A DNA stretch of 12,604 nucleotides from Pseudomonadaceae bacterium (lineage in GTDB: Bacteria > Pseudomonadota > Alphaproteobacteria > UBA2136 > UBA6156): assembly GCA_947464215.1 (NCBI GenBank), contig CANHVX010000017.1, forward strand, positions 1 to 12,604, written 5' to 3'. The position numbers and the translations under genes were made by a program. The notes under the pieces are model-generated. The model was not told the DNA's origin. It saw only the letters and a program-made list of their open reading frames with translations, and searched no databases. Positions within the stretch are counted from its first letter, which is position 1, and each line of letters starts with the position of its first letter. This document shows positions 1 to 5,955 of this stretch, piece after piece.

Positions 1-210
1 GGAGGTATGGTGGGAGGTAGAGGGGATGGATGGGATAGAGGTGGTGAAAGTGTGTGGGGCGAAGTGATTGGCGGGTATGGGGCGAGGTGCTAACGCGGCG
101 CCCGTTGCCTCTTGGGTGGCGCTGGTTGCCGGTTTGGTGCCGCCGCCCCTGCGCTGCGCGGTTGATGGTTGGGAGATTCGGATTATCGGGTTGTCGGGTT
201 ATCGGGGATG

Positions 211-370
211 GGGGCTGCGTTGTTAGGCGGTGGTTCGCTCGAGATTGCCGCGCTTCGCTCGCAATGACCCATCCTCTGCTTTGGGGGCTTCGGTGGGGGT
301 GGGTGTGCTTGGGGCGGCTTCGGGGACCCGATTGCTTCGTCGGTTTGGCGTGGGGGCTTCGTTTATTGAT
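211..370 (+). repeat. Long direct repeat, copy 1
   Basis: First copy of a ~160 bp segment that recurs at 445-604 with a constant 234 bp offset and only a few differences. It contains a family-A palindrome, the G-rich spacer (tttgggggcttcggtggggg and following bases) and the start of a family-B unit. The constant offset indicates a segmental tandem duplication rather than independent insertions. Confidence 0.85.
232..270 (+). repeat. Family A palindromic repeat, copy 1
   Basis: Unit starting ggttcgctcgagattgcc and ending gctcgcaatgaccc. ATTGC and GCAAT form a short inverted pair around a GC-rich loop. The reverse complement begins GTCATTGCGAGCG, which resembles the widespread GTCATTGCGAG-type dispersed repeats of proteobacterial genomes (recalled, not searched). 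Confidence 0.8.
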
Positions 371-430
371 GGTCCCGGCCAGAGTTTACCCCGGTGACGA
401 CCGGGGCCGGGATGACGCCTCGCAATGACG
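325..430 (+). repeat. Family B repeat, copy 1, interrupted
   Basis: It starts gacccgattgcttcgtcgg and ends cctcgcaatgacgg, the two ends of family B. Between them, after ttattgatgg, lies a family-C palindrome (371-416). Compared with the uninterrupted copy at 1015-1080, the C element replaces or splits the gttct stretch. Confidence 0.7.
371..416 (+). repeat. Family C palindrome with inner hairpin, nested in family B
   Basis: Outer arms TCCCGG (373-378) and CCGGGA (407-412) enclose an inner perfect hairpin CCCCGGT (389-395) / ACCGGGG (400-406) with a 4-base loop. It ends in gggatgac like the simpler copy at 799-825. Confidence 0.7.
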
Positions 431-444
431 GTTACCCCCCTTGG

Positions 445-604
445 GGGCTGCGTTGTTTGGTGGGTGGTTCGCTCGAGATTGCCGCACTTCGCTCGCAATG
501 ACCCACCCTCTGCTTTGGGGGCTTCGGTGGGGGTGGGTGTGCTTGGGGCGGCTTCGGGTACCCGATTGCTTCGTCGGTTTGGCGTGGGGGCTTCGGTTTT
601 TATT
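445..604 (+). repeat. Long direct repeat, copy 2
   Basis: Second copy of the segment at 211-370, matching base for base over most of its length at a 234 bp offset. Parts of the spacer occur again at 832-870 and 1083-1103, so the array was probably built by repeated duplication and trimming. Confidence 0.85.
466..504 (+). repeat. Family A palindromic repeat, copy 2
   Basis: Same unit as 232-270 with a single obvious change (gccgcac in place of gccgcgc). It lies inside copy 2 of the long direct repeat. Confidence 0.8.
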
Positions 605-605
605 G
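560..605 (+). repeat. Family B repeat, copy 2, truncated
   Basis: It carries the 5' half of family B (acccgattgcttcgtcgg and the g-rich middle) but lacks the cctcgcaatgacgg end. A family-A unit follows almost directly. Confidence 0.65.
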
Positions 606-608
606 GGG

Positions 609-647
609 GGTTCGCTCGGGATTGCCGCGCTGCGCTCGCAATGACCC
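609..647 (+). repeat. Family A palindromic repeat, copy 3
   Basis: Same unit with changes in the stem flanks (gctcgggattgcc, ctgcgctcgcaatgaccc). It abuts a truncated family-B unit on its left, so one element cuts the other. Confidence 0.75.
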
Positions 648-673
648 ATCCTGGGGGGGGAGACGGCTTCGGG

Positions 674-740
674 GACCCGATTGCTTCGTCGGTTTTTTGC
701 TTTTGGCTTCGGTTTTGCTTGGAATCTCCTCGCAATGACG
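674..740 (+). repeat. Family B repeat, copy 3
   Basis: A complete unit from gacccgattgcttcgtcgg to atctcctcgcaatgacgg with a T-rich middle. Reverse-complemented it begins GTCATTGCGAGGAG and ends in CGACGAAGCAATCGGG, a form seen in many bacterial genomes (recalled). Confidence 0.75.
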
Positions 741-798
741 GTTTCCCCCTTGGGGGCTTCGGTTTTTATTGGGGTGGCTTATGAGACGATTGTTTTCG

Positions 799-825
799 TG
801 GGTCCCGGCCTGCGCCGGGATGACC
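799..825 (+). repeat. Family C palindrome, simple copy
   Basis: A perfect 7 bp stem, TCCCGGC (803-809) with GCCGGGA (814-820), around the loop ctgc and followed by tgac. The reverse complement, starting GTCATCCCGGCGCAGG, is a repeat type commonly met in proteobacterial intergenic DNA (recalled). Confidence 0.75.
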
Positions 826-873
826 CCCTCCCTCCTTTGGGGGCTTCGGTGGGGGTGGGTGTGCTTGGGGTGA

Positions 874-944
874 TGAGATTCCCGATAGCGGGTTTGCTTT
901 GGCGCGCGTTCCGCTTGCCGAGCAAACCTTGCTTCGGGAATGAC
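874..944 (+). repeat. Family D double-stem palindrome
   Basis: Outer arms ATTCCCG (878-884) and CGGGAAT (935-941) and inner perfect arms GGTTTGCT (891-898) and AGCAAACC (921-928), ending in gggaatgac. There is a single copy in this window. It shares the terminal AATGAC with families A and B. Confidence 0.7.
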
Positions 945-1014
945 AAAAGGGAGGTTGGGCGGCTGCGCTGCGCAGTTGATGGTTGTTAGGCGTTTTGATT
1001 TTGGGGCTGCGTTT

Positions 1015-1080
1015 GACCCGATTGCTTCGTCGGGGAGATGTTTTGGGCTTCGGTTATTGATGGGTTCTCCTCGCAATGAC
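1015..1080 (+). repeat. Family B repeat, copy 4
   Basis: A complete unit from gacccgattgcttcgtcgg to tctcctcgcaatgaccc. It is the last full repeat before the decayed tail-fibre-like gene and is followed by a partial spacer copy at 1083-1103. Confidence 0.75.
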
Positions 1081-1208
1081 CCACTCTCTGCTTTGGGGGC
1101 TGTGCTTTTTTAGTGGGTTTTTTGATGTTTTTTTGGGGGCGTGACGGCGGTGCCTTTTTGGAGAGCAGGGTGATTGAATGGGTTTAACATTTTATCAATA
1201 GTGCGTGC

Positions 1209-1970
1209 ATGCAGTGGGATGTGCGTTTGAGGTGCTTGGGGCTTATGGTGTGGGCCTTTGGCTTTGGCGTGGGCGGTGCCGGGGTTTGCGCAGATTTCGT
1301 TTGATGCGAGTTCGACGACGGGTGGGGCGATTCGGCCGGGGTTTGCCACCACGTGCAATGCGGCGGCTTTGGGGGCTTTGCGGACCAATGCTGGGGCGCT
1401 GGAGCGCTGTGATGGCGCGGACTGGAGCGTTGTTGGTGGAGCAGGCGGCAGTGTGACGATAGCGGCGGACCGAATTTCCTCGGGCACCGATGTGGTGACC
1501 GTGAACGGCAACAGCGACACCGTGAGCTTTACGCTGGCGGGGGCCACCGTGGCCTACTTACACCCCACGATGGGTTTTGTGGGGCCGGGGATTTCCACCA
1601 CCGCCAACCAGGCCAGTTTTACGACTATCTATGCCAGCGGGAATGTGGGCATTGGCACCACCGCCCCTGCCGCCATGCTGACTGTGAATGGCGGGGTGCA
1701 GGTTTCCACCACCACGGTGGCATGCTCGGCGGCCACGGTGGGGACGATTCGGGTTTCAGGGAGCTTTCTCAGCTTCTGTGACGGGAGTGCGTGGTATAAC
1801 CTGAAGCGGTATCGGCCGATTGATATCCAGTATTTCAACGTTTCGGGCACCTGGACGCGCCCGGCGGGGGCCACGCGGGTGGATGTGTGGGCGATTGGCG
1901 GCGGGCGGCGGTGGGAGCCCGTGGCGGCACTGGCGCCAATGGGCAGGTGATTGTGGTGACATATTTTTAG
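1209..1970 (+). pseudogene. Decayed secreted tail-fibre/adhesin-like gene
   Basis: The main open frame runs 1258-1950, but the protein only makes sense if three frames are joined. From ATG 1209, one frame encodes MQWDVRLRCLGLMVWA. Dropping one T in the cctttgg near 1257-1259 continues it into LALAWAVPGFAQ, giving a typical signal peptide with a cleavage site after FA. The mature part has two similar modules that end in CDGADW and CDGSAW, and between them GNVGIGTTAPAAMLTVNGG, a motif typical of phage tail-fibre and adhesin repeats. The C-terminus begins a glycine-rich domain (RVDVWAIGGG) but the frame then shifts. Its usual ending, GANGQVIVVTYF followed by a stop, lies in another frame at 1968-1970. 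Most of the Gly-rich domain appears deleted. Repeats lie on both sides. A short functional product from TTG 1258 cannot be excluded, nor can sequencing error. Confidence 0.65.
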
Positions 1971-2017
1971 CGTGGGGATTGGGGTTATCGGGTTATGGGG
2001 CTGCGCCGTTTGGTGGT

Positions 2018-2056
2018 GGTTCGCTCGAGATTGCCGCGCTTTGCTCGCAATGACCC
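2018..2056 (+). repeat. Family A palindromic repeat, copy 4 (outlying)
   Basis: Nearly identical to 232-270 (gcgctttgctc in place of gcgcttcgctc). The preceding bases, from about 1982 (gggttatcgggttatggggc), also resemble 194-216. The array therefore resumes after the decayed gene at 1209-1970. The copy ends 12 bp before the radC stop codon. Confidence 0.8.
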
Positions 2057-2068
2057 TTTCGGGGGGAA

Positions 2069-2779
2069 TTAGAGTTGGCCGTTGGCGCGGAAGCTGAAGT
2101 GAGACTCGGTGCCGATGATGATGTGGTCGTGCAGCTCTATCCCCATCGCTGTGCAGGCTTGCATGAGCAGGCGGGTGAATTCGAGATCGGCCGCGCTGGG
2201 CTTGGGCGCCCCGCTGGGGTGATTGTGCGCCACCACCACCCCCGCCGCGTTATACGCCAGCGCCCGCCGCAACACCTCGCGCGGGGACGTGTTCACCTCG
2301 GCCAGTGTGCCGGTGAAAACGGTTTCGGATTTTATCAGCTTGAGCGCGTTATCGAGGAACAACACCTCGAACTCCTCGCGGTCTTTGTCGGCAAAGTGCG
2401 TATAGAGATAATCGAGCAGGGTAAGGCGCGAATTAAGCTGCGGCTGGCTGTTGATATTTTGCTTGCGCACCCGCCGCGCCAACTGGTTCACCACCTGCAA
2501 AAAAATGCACACCCCCTCGCCCACGCCGGGCACCTGCGCCAGGTCATCGGGTTGCGCCGCAAGCACATTGCCAAGGTTGCCAAACTTCAGCAGCAGCGTT
2601 TTGGCCAGCGGTTTGACATCGCGCCGCGGGATGGCAAACATCAGCGCCAGTTCCAGCAGTTCGTAATCGGCCACGCCGGTGCCGGCTGATTCCATAAACC
2701 GTTGCTTGAGCCGCGCACGGTGGCCCTCGGGGCCGCTCGCTTCGGCAGGTGGAGCCAGGGCGTGCAGGCTTTCTTTCAT
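2069..2779 (-). CDS. radC: RadC family JAB/MPN-domain protein
   Basis: A RadC-family protein of 236 residues, close to the usual length. The N-terminal part (about 15-105) contains a helix-hairpin-helix-like stretch (AQVPGVGEGVC). The C-terminal JAMM/MPN domain has the metal motif HNHPSG at 185-190 followed by Asp198 (HxHPSGxxxPSxxD), with the upstream Glu in GTLAEVNTSPRE. The JAMM motif predicts a zinc metalloenzyme fold, but no enzymatic activity is firmly established for bacterial chromosomal RadC and the old DNA-repair role is disputed. The start is the ATG at 2779, whose bases overlap the map stop codon (ATGA), so the two are probably translationally coupled. It is the last gene of a leftward sfsA-map-radC unit. 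A repeat element lies 12 bp past the stop, and I see no clear terminator. Confidence 0.96.
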   Translation of the reverse strand: MKESLHALAPPAEASGPEGHRARLKQRFMESAGTGVADYELLELALMFAIPRRDVKPLAKTLLLKFGNLGNVLAAQPDDLAQVPGVGEGVCIFLQVVNQLARRVRKQNINSQPQLNSRLTLLDYLYTHFADKDREEFEVLFLDNALKLIKSETVFTGTLAEVNTSPREVLRRALAYNAAGVVVAHNHPSGAPKPSAADLEFTRLLMQACTAMGIELHDHIIIGTESHFSFRANGQL

Positions 2780-3570
2780 CGCTGGCCCGTATACGGCCAA
2801 CAGGTGTAGCCCGCGGGCGACGCGGTGAGCAGCTCGGCCCCCTGCTCTGTCACAAGCACGGTGTGCTCGTATTGGGCCGACAGTTTGTTGTCGGCAGTGA
2901 CCACGCGCCAGCCATCGCTTTCCAGGTGCGTGCGCCAGGTGCCCATGTTTATCATCGGTTCGACCGTGAGTGTGGTGCCGGCGCGCAGCCGGGTGGAGGA
3001 GAAATCGGTGTTGGCATAATGCAGCACCTGCGGGTCTTCGTGGAATTTGCGCCCCAGACCGTGGCCGCAATACTCGCGCACGATGCCGTAGCCGTGCGGG
3101 GCCACGACGGACTCTATCGCGGTGCCGATTTCGTGCAGAAAGCTGCCGCTTTTGAGCGTGGCGATGCCGGCCATCATGGCGTTATACGTCACTTGCATCA
3201 GCGTTTGCGCCGCCGGGCTGACCTGCCCGACCCCGAACATGCGCGACGTGTCGCCGTGGAAGCCCTCGACAATAGCGGTGACATCGATGTTTAAAATATC
3301 GCCCTCGGCCAGCACTTCTTCCGCGCTGGGAATGCCGTGGCACACCACCTGATTGACGCTGATGCAGCTGGCCTTGGGATAGCCCCGGTAGCCAATAGTG
3401 GCCGGAATGCCGCCGTTTTTACGCATAAAGGCCTCGAGCTTATCGTTGAGTTCCAGCGTGCTGACACCGGCTTTGACGAAAGGGGTGATGTAGTCGAGCG
3501 TGAGCGCGGCGACGTGGCCCGCTTTGCGCATCTTTTCGATTTCGACAGGGTTTTTGGGCGTGATTTTCAT
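2776..3570 (-). CDS. map: Type I methionine aminopeptidase
   Basis: Cytosolic enzyme that removes the initiator Met from nascent proteins with small second residues. It has 264 residues, the normal length for the short bacterial type Ia form without an N-terminal extension. All five metal ligands are present: Asp96 (NIDVT), Asp107 (HGDTSRMF), His170 (CGHGLGRKFHE), Glu204 (TVEPM) and Glu235 (QYEH). The substrate-binding His78 is in VCHGIP. The ATG at 3570 gives the typical MKITPKNPVEIEKMRKAG start. It lies 25 bp after sfsA, and its stop overlaps the radC start. There is no clear Shine-Dalgarno sequence; instead a TATGAT box sits 6 nt before the ATG, which would suit a leaderless transcript inside the operon. 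Confidence 0.97.
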   Translation of the reverse strand: MKITPKNPVEIEKMRKAGHVAALTLDYITPFVKAGVSTLELNDKLEAFMRKNGGIPATIGYRGYPKASCISVNQVVCHGIPSAEEVLAEGDILNIDVTAIVEGFHGDTSRMFGVGQVSPAAQTLMQVTYNAMMAGIATLKSGSFLHEIGTAIESVVAPHGYGIVREYCGHGLGRKFHEDPQVLHYANTDFSSTRLRAGTTLTVEPMINMGTWRTHLESDGWRVVTADNKLSAQYEHTVLVTEQGAELLTASPAGYTCWPYTGQR

Positions 3571-3576
3571 CGTATC

Positions 3577-3582
3577 ATCATA
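3577..3582 (-). promoter_or_regulatory. Possible -10 box for a leaderless map transcript
   Basis: On the minus strand TATGAT (5 of 6 to consensus) is followed by 6 nt and then the map ATG. No good -35 lies 16-18 bp upstream. Transcription starting here would begin at or next to the start codon. Confidence 0.35.
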
Positions 3583-3595
3583 TCTCGGTTTTGGT

Positions 3596-4306
3596 TTAGA
3601 GCATAATTTGGAGGGTGCTGAAAACCCTTATTTCTTTTGTGGTTATTTCGCACCCCAAGGCCACCACCTGCACCCCGGCGGCCACCGCCTTGGCCAAGGC
3701 CGCCGCGTAGGCGGGGTCTATATGCGCGGCAGGGGCGAAATGCGTGGCATCGGCCCGGGGCACCACATAGATTTGCAGCGCGTGGCCGCCCTGCCGCACA
3801 CTTTCTTCCAGCGTAGCCAGATGTTTGGTGCCGCGCGTGGTGACGGCGTCGGGGAAGCAGGCTACCCGATGCCCCCCCTGCTCTTCCACCAAGGTGGTGC
3901 TTTTCACTTCCACCCACCAGGGTTCGTGCGTGAGGGGATGGGTAAACTGGGCGTCGAACCGGGTTTCGGCATTATACTTTACCTCGGTGCGTAATTCCGT
4001 GATGGGCGGCAAGCCGGTGAACACGCCCGCGCGCAGCGCCTCGGGCGCCAGCGTATTGGCGCGGTTGGGGTGGATGCCCACCAGCGTGCCGCTGTGCAGC
4101 TCGGCCAATTCGGCGGTGTAGCGCAGCTTGCGCGTGGTGCTGGCGCCGTGGTCGGCCACCCACAGCGCCGCCGTGTTTTCCAGCACGCCGCGCAGGCTGC
4201 CCGTGTTGGCACAGTGCGCCACCTGCCCCTCTTCCTGCCCATAGATAAAAAACCGTTTTTCTCGGCGTGCATAGGCCCAGCGCTGCAATGGCTTCTCAAA
4301 CTTCAT
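3596..4306 (-). CDS. sfsA: SfsA, sugar fermentation stimulation protein homologue
   Basis: SfsA family, 236 residues, the normal size. The N-terminus MKFEKPLQRWAYARREKRFF follows the family pattern of a short OB-like domain. The core has the conserved CANTGSLRG and GIHPNRANTLAPEAL segments, the metal-binding-like region with RFDAQF and EVKSTTL, then CFPDAVTTRGTKHLATLEE and the late HFAPAAHIDPAYAAAL. The EVK-containing core resembles PD-(D/E)XK nucleases. In E. coli the protein was linked to maltose metabolism and binds DNA, but its real activity is unknown. The ATG at 4306 matches the family start; an in-frame extension exists upstream but would run into the divergent exonuclease gene. It is first gene of the leftward sfsA-map-radC unit, only 21 bp from the divergent start at 4328. 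Confidence 0.95.
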   Translation of the reverse strand: MKFEKPLQRWAYARREKRFFIYGQEEGQVAHCANTGSLRGVLENTAALWVADHGASTTRKLRYTAELAELHSGTLVGIHPNRANTLAPEALRAGVFTGLPPITELRTEVKYNAETRFDAQFTHPLTHEPWWVEVKSTTLVEEQGGHRVACFPDAVTTRGTKHLATLEESVRQGGHALQIYVVPRADATHFAPAAHIDPAYAAALAKAVAAGVQVVALGCEITTKEIRVFSTLQIML

Positions 4307-4321
4307 GCACTGGATTATGCT
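4293..4321 (+). promoter_or_regulatory. Candidate exonuclease-operon promoter
   Basis: Plus strand: TTCTCA (4293-4298, 4 of 6), 17 bp spacer, TATGCT (4316-4321, 4 of 6), then 6 nt to the ATG at 4328. Its -10 overlaps the opposing sfsA -10, and its -35 lies inside sfsA. Confidence 0.4.
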
Positions 4322-4342
4322 GCACCCATGGGGCCCCGTAAA
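4314..4342 (-). promoter_or_regulatory. Candidate sfsA promoter
   Basis: Minus strand: TTTACG (4342-4337, 4 of 6), 17 bp spacer, CATAAT (4319-4314, 5 of 6), then 7 nt to the sfsA ATG. The -35 lies inside the exonuclease coding region. The arrangement implies a leaderless or near-leaderless message. Confidence 0.45.
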
Positions 4343-5143
4343 CTGCTTGTTTTTGACCTTGAGACCGTTCCCGACGTGGCGCTGGGCCGTGCGTTGCACC
4401 CCGACTGGCAAGACTTTGAAGATATTGCCGTGCGCGCCAAGCTTTCTGCCGCCGCGCTGGAAAAAAGCCAAAACAAAAGTGACTTTTTGAACCCGGCTTA
4501 CCACAAAATTGTCGGAATCTCGTGCCTGATGGCCGACATTGAGCCCACGGACGCGGGCGAAAGCTACCACTTACGCAAACTATGGAGCGTGGGCACCGAA
4601 GGTGACGGCGAAGCGGCGCTGATAAGCCTCTTTTTGAACGGTGCCGGCAAAGACACCTACCGTTTGGTGAGCTACAACGGCCTTAACTTTGACCTGACCA
4701 CCCTGCGTTTGCGCGCGCTGAAGCATGGCATTGCCGCGCCATGGTTGTTCGGCTTTAAAGACAAATGGAAAAACCACTTCACCAAAAGCAGCCCCGACTT
4801 CCATGAAGACCTAGCCGACGTGTTTGGGGTGCGTGGCCTGAAAATGGACGAGCTGTGCAAAATGTGCCATCTGCCCGGCAAAATGGACGTGGACGGCACC
4901 TGGGTGGCCGACCTGATTGCCGCCGGAAAGCTGGCCGACGTGCGCGCCTACTGCGAGACCGATGTGCTCAACACCTATCTGCTTTACCTGAAATACAAGC
5001 ACATCTGTGGCGTGCTGGCCCCTGAAACCCTCCACCGCAGCGAGCACCAAGTGGTGGACTATCTGCTGAAAGAAGGCGAGCACCAGCCCCACTTCAAAGC
5101 CTTTCTGGACCGCTGGATGACCGTGGCCCCCCAAAAAACATAA
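4328..5143 (+). CDS. PolB-like 3'-5' exonuclease (RNase H-like DEDDy fold)
   Basis: A stand-alone exonuclease domain of the type related to the proofreading domain of family B DNA polymerases, 271 residues. Motif I is VFDLET (Asp10, Glu12), motif II is SYNGLNFDLTTLRLRAL (Asn117-Asp122) and motif III is YCETDVLNTYLLY (Tyr208, Asp212), the YxxxD of the DEDDy group. A DEDDy enzyme would remove nucleotides from 3' ends using two metals, in the cytosol. The DNA or RNA substrate is not known for this family. The ATG at 4328 gives MGPRKLLVFDLETVPD, the usual start; the open frame continues upstream only as an antisense shadow of sfsA. It is followed after 18 bp by the MPT-binding gene, and the two are probably co-transcribed with the acetyltransferase. 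Confidence 0.92.
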   Translation: MGPRKLLVFDLETVPDVALGRALHPDWQDFEDIAVRAKLSAAALEKSQNKSDFLNPAYHKIVGISCLMADIEPTDAGESYHLRKLWSVGTEGDGEAALISLFLNGAGKDTYRLVSYNGLNFDLTTLRLRALKHGIAAPWLFGFKDKWKNHFTKSSPDFHEDLADVFGVRGLKMDELCKMCHLPGKMDVDGTWVADLIAAGKLADVRAYCETDVLNTYLLYLKYKHICGVLAPETLHRSEHQVVDYLLKEGEHQPHFKAFLDRWMTVAPQKT

Positions 5144-5161
5144 CAACAAGGATACCCCCCC

Positions 5162-5947
5162 ATGCCCCCCGCCCACGCCCACACCCAACCCACCACGCCC
5201 TTTGCCGCCCCCGCCCCCAACCCCACCGCCGCCATTCTGGTGATTGGCAACGAAGTGCTGAGTGGGCGCACCGCGGACGTGAATATCAATTTCATCGCGC
5301 GGCGCTTGACCGATGTGGGCATCAACCTGACCGAAGTGCGCATTGTGCGCGACGACGAAGCGGCGATTGTGAGCGCCGTGAATGCGCTGCGCAAAGCCTG
5401 CACCTATGTGTTCTCTACCGGGGGCATTGGGCCGACGCATGATGACATTACCATGGCCTCGGTTGCCAAAGCCTTTGGCGTGGCCGTGGTGCGCAACCCC
5501 CGCGTGGAGCAACAACTGCGCGACTACTATGGCGCCCGCCTGGCCACCCCCGCCCTGCGCATGGCCGACTACCCCGCCGGGGCCCGCCTGGTGCCCCACG
5601 GCGGCACCTTCGCCCCCAGCTGCATGATGGAAAATGTGGCCATTCTGGCCGGCAGCCCCCGCCACATGCAAACCATGTTTGAAGCCACGCTCCCGCTTTT
5701 GGCCCACGGCCAACCGCTTTATACCAAACAGGTGGACGTGTGGGGCATGGAAAGCCAGTTGGCCGATGGGCTGGCGGCTATCCAGAGCCGCTTCCCGCAG
5801 CTGGACATTGGCAGCTACCCCTACCGCCACGACGACCGCTACGGCACCGCCCTTATCTGCCGCGGCACCGACCCCCGCGCCGTGGACGCCGCCCATGCCG
5901 ATGTGCTGGCTTTGGCAGACAAGATGGGCTGTGAGGTGCGGGGCTAA
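5162..5947 (+). CDS. Stand-alone molybdopterin-binding (CinA N-domain-like) protein
   Basis: MoCF-biosynthesis/MPT-binding fold, 261 residues. The motif STGGIGPTHDDIT (residues 85-97) is the family signature, and the strand AILVIGNEVLSG (24-35) and DVNINFIARRL match COG1058 proteins. It lacks the C-terminal nicotinamide-nucleotide amidohydrolase domain of full-length CinA, as is normal for the copy found beside sfsA and map in alphaproteobacteria. In bifunctional CinA this domain can act as an ADP-ribose pyrophosphatase, and a similar nucleotide-hydrolysing role is possible here but inferred. The first 22 residues are a Pro/Ala/His-rich extension before the fold. The ATG at 5162 is supported by AAGGA (5148-5152), 9 nt upstream. 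It ends 8 bp before the acetyltransferase gene. Confidence 0.94.
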   Translation: MPPAHAHTQPTTPFAAPAPNPTAAILVIGNEVLSGRTADVNINFIARRLTDVGINLTEVRIVRDDEAAIVSAVNALRKACTYVFSTGGIGPTHDDITMASVAKAFGVAVVRNPRVEQQLRDYYGARLATPALRMADYPAGARLVPHGGTFAPSCMMENVAILAGSPRHMQTMFEATLPLLAHGQPLYTKQVDVWGMESQLADGLAAIQSRFPQLDIGSYPYRHDDRYGTALICRGTDPRAVDAAHADVLALADKMGCEVRG

Positions 5948-5955
5948 GGCCCAGC

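Larger units (their letters stand above)
1..1208. other. Gene-free repeat-rich region
   Basis: About 1.2 kb with no credible gene. Reading frames here are short, shared between strands and low in complexity, and their translations simply follow the repeats. Positions 1-210 are G-rich and not clearly part of the array, except that the stretch around 149-171 (ctgcgctgcgcggttgatgg) recurs with one change at 963-985. Positions 211-1082 are the repeat mosaic listed separately. Positions 1104-1208 are T-rich and stand out from the GC-rich surroundings; they could carry a promoter for the decayed gene starting at 1209, but I see no convincing -35/-10 pair. The plus strand is strongly G over C throughout. 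Confidence 0.8.

Noticed and set aside
54..1076. Several 60-170 residue reading frames on both strands of the repeat region
   Set aside because: They overlap one another on both strands, are Arg/Gly/Pro/Ser-rich, repeat with the DNA repeats and match no family; they are by-products of a stop-poor repeat array.
211..1080. CRISPR array
   Set aside because: Repeats are unequal in length, of several families, partly nested and with repeated rather than unique spacers; no cas genes are present.
2780..3070. N-terminal extension of the radC frame
   Set aside because: It lies antisense-free but out of frame over the conserved C-terminal part of map; the ATGA overlap start at 2779 fits RadC length.
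4070..4327. N-terminal extension of the exonuclease frame
   Set aside because: It is antisense to conserved sfsA codons, and homologues start at the MGPRKLLVFDLET methionine.
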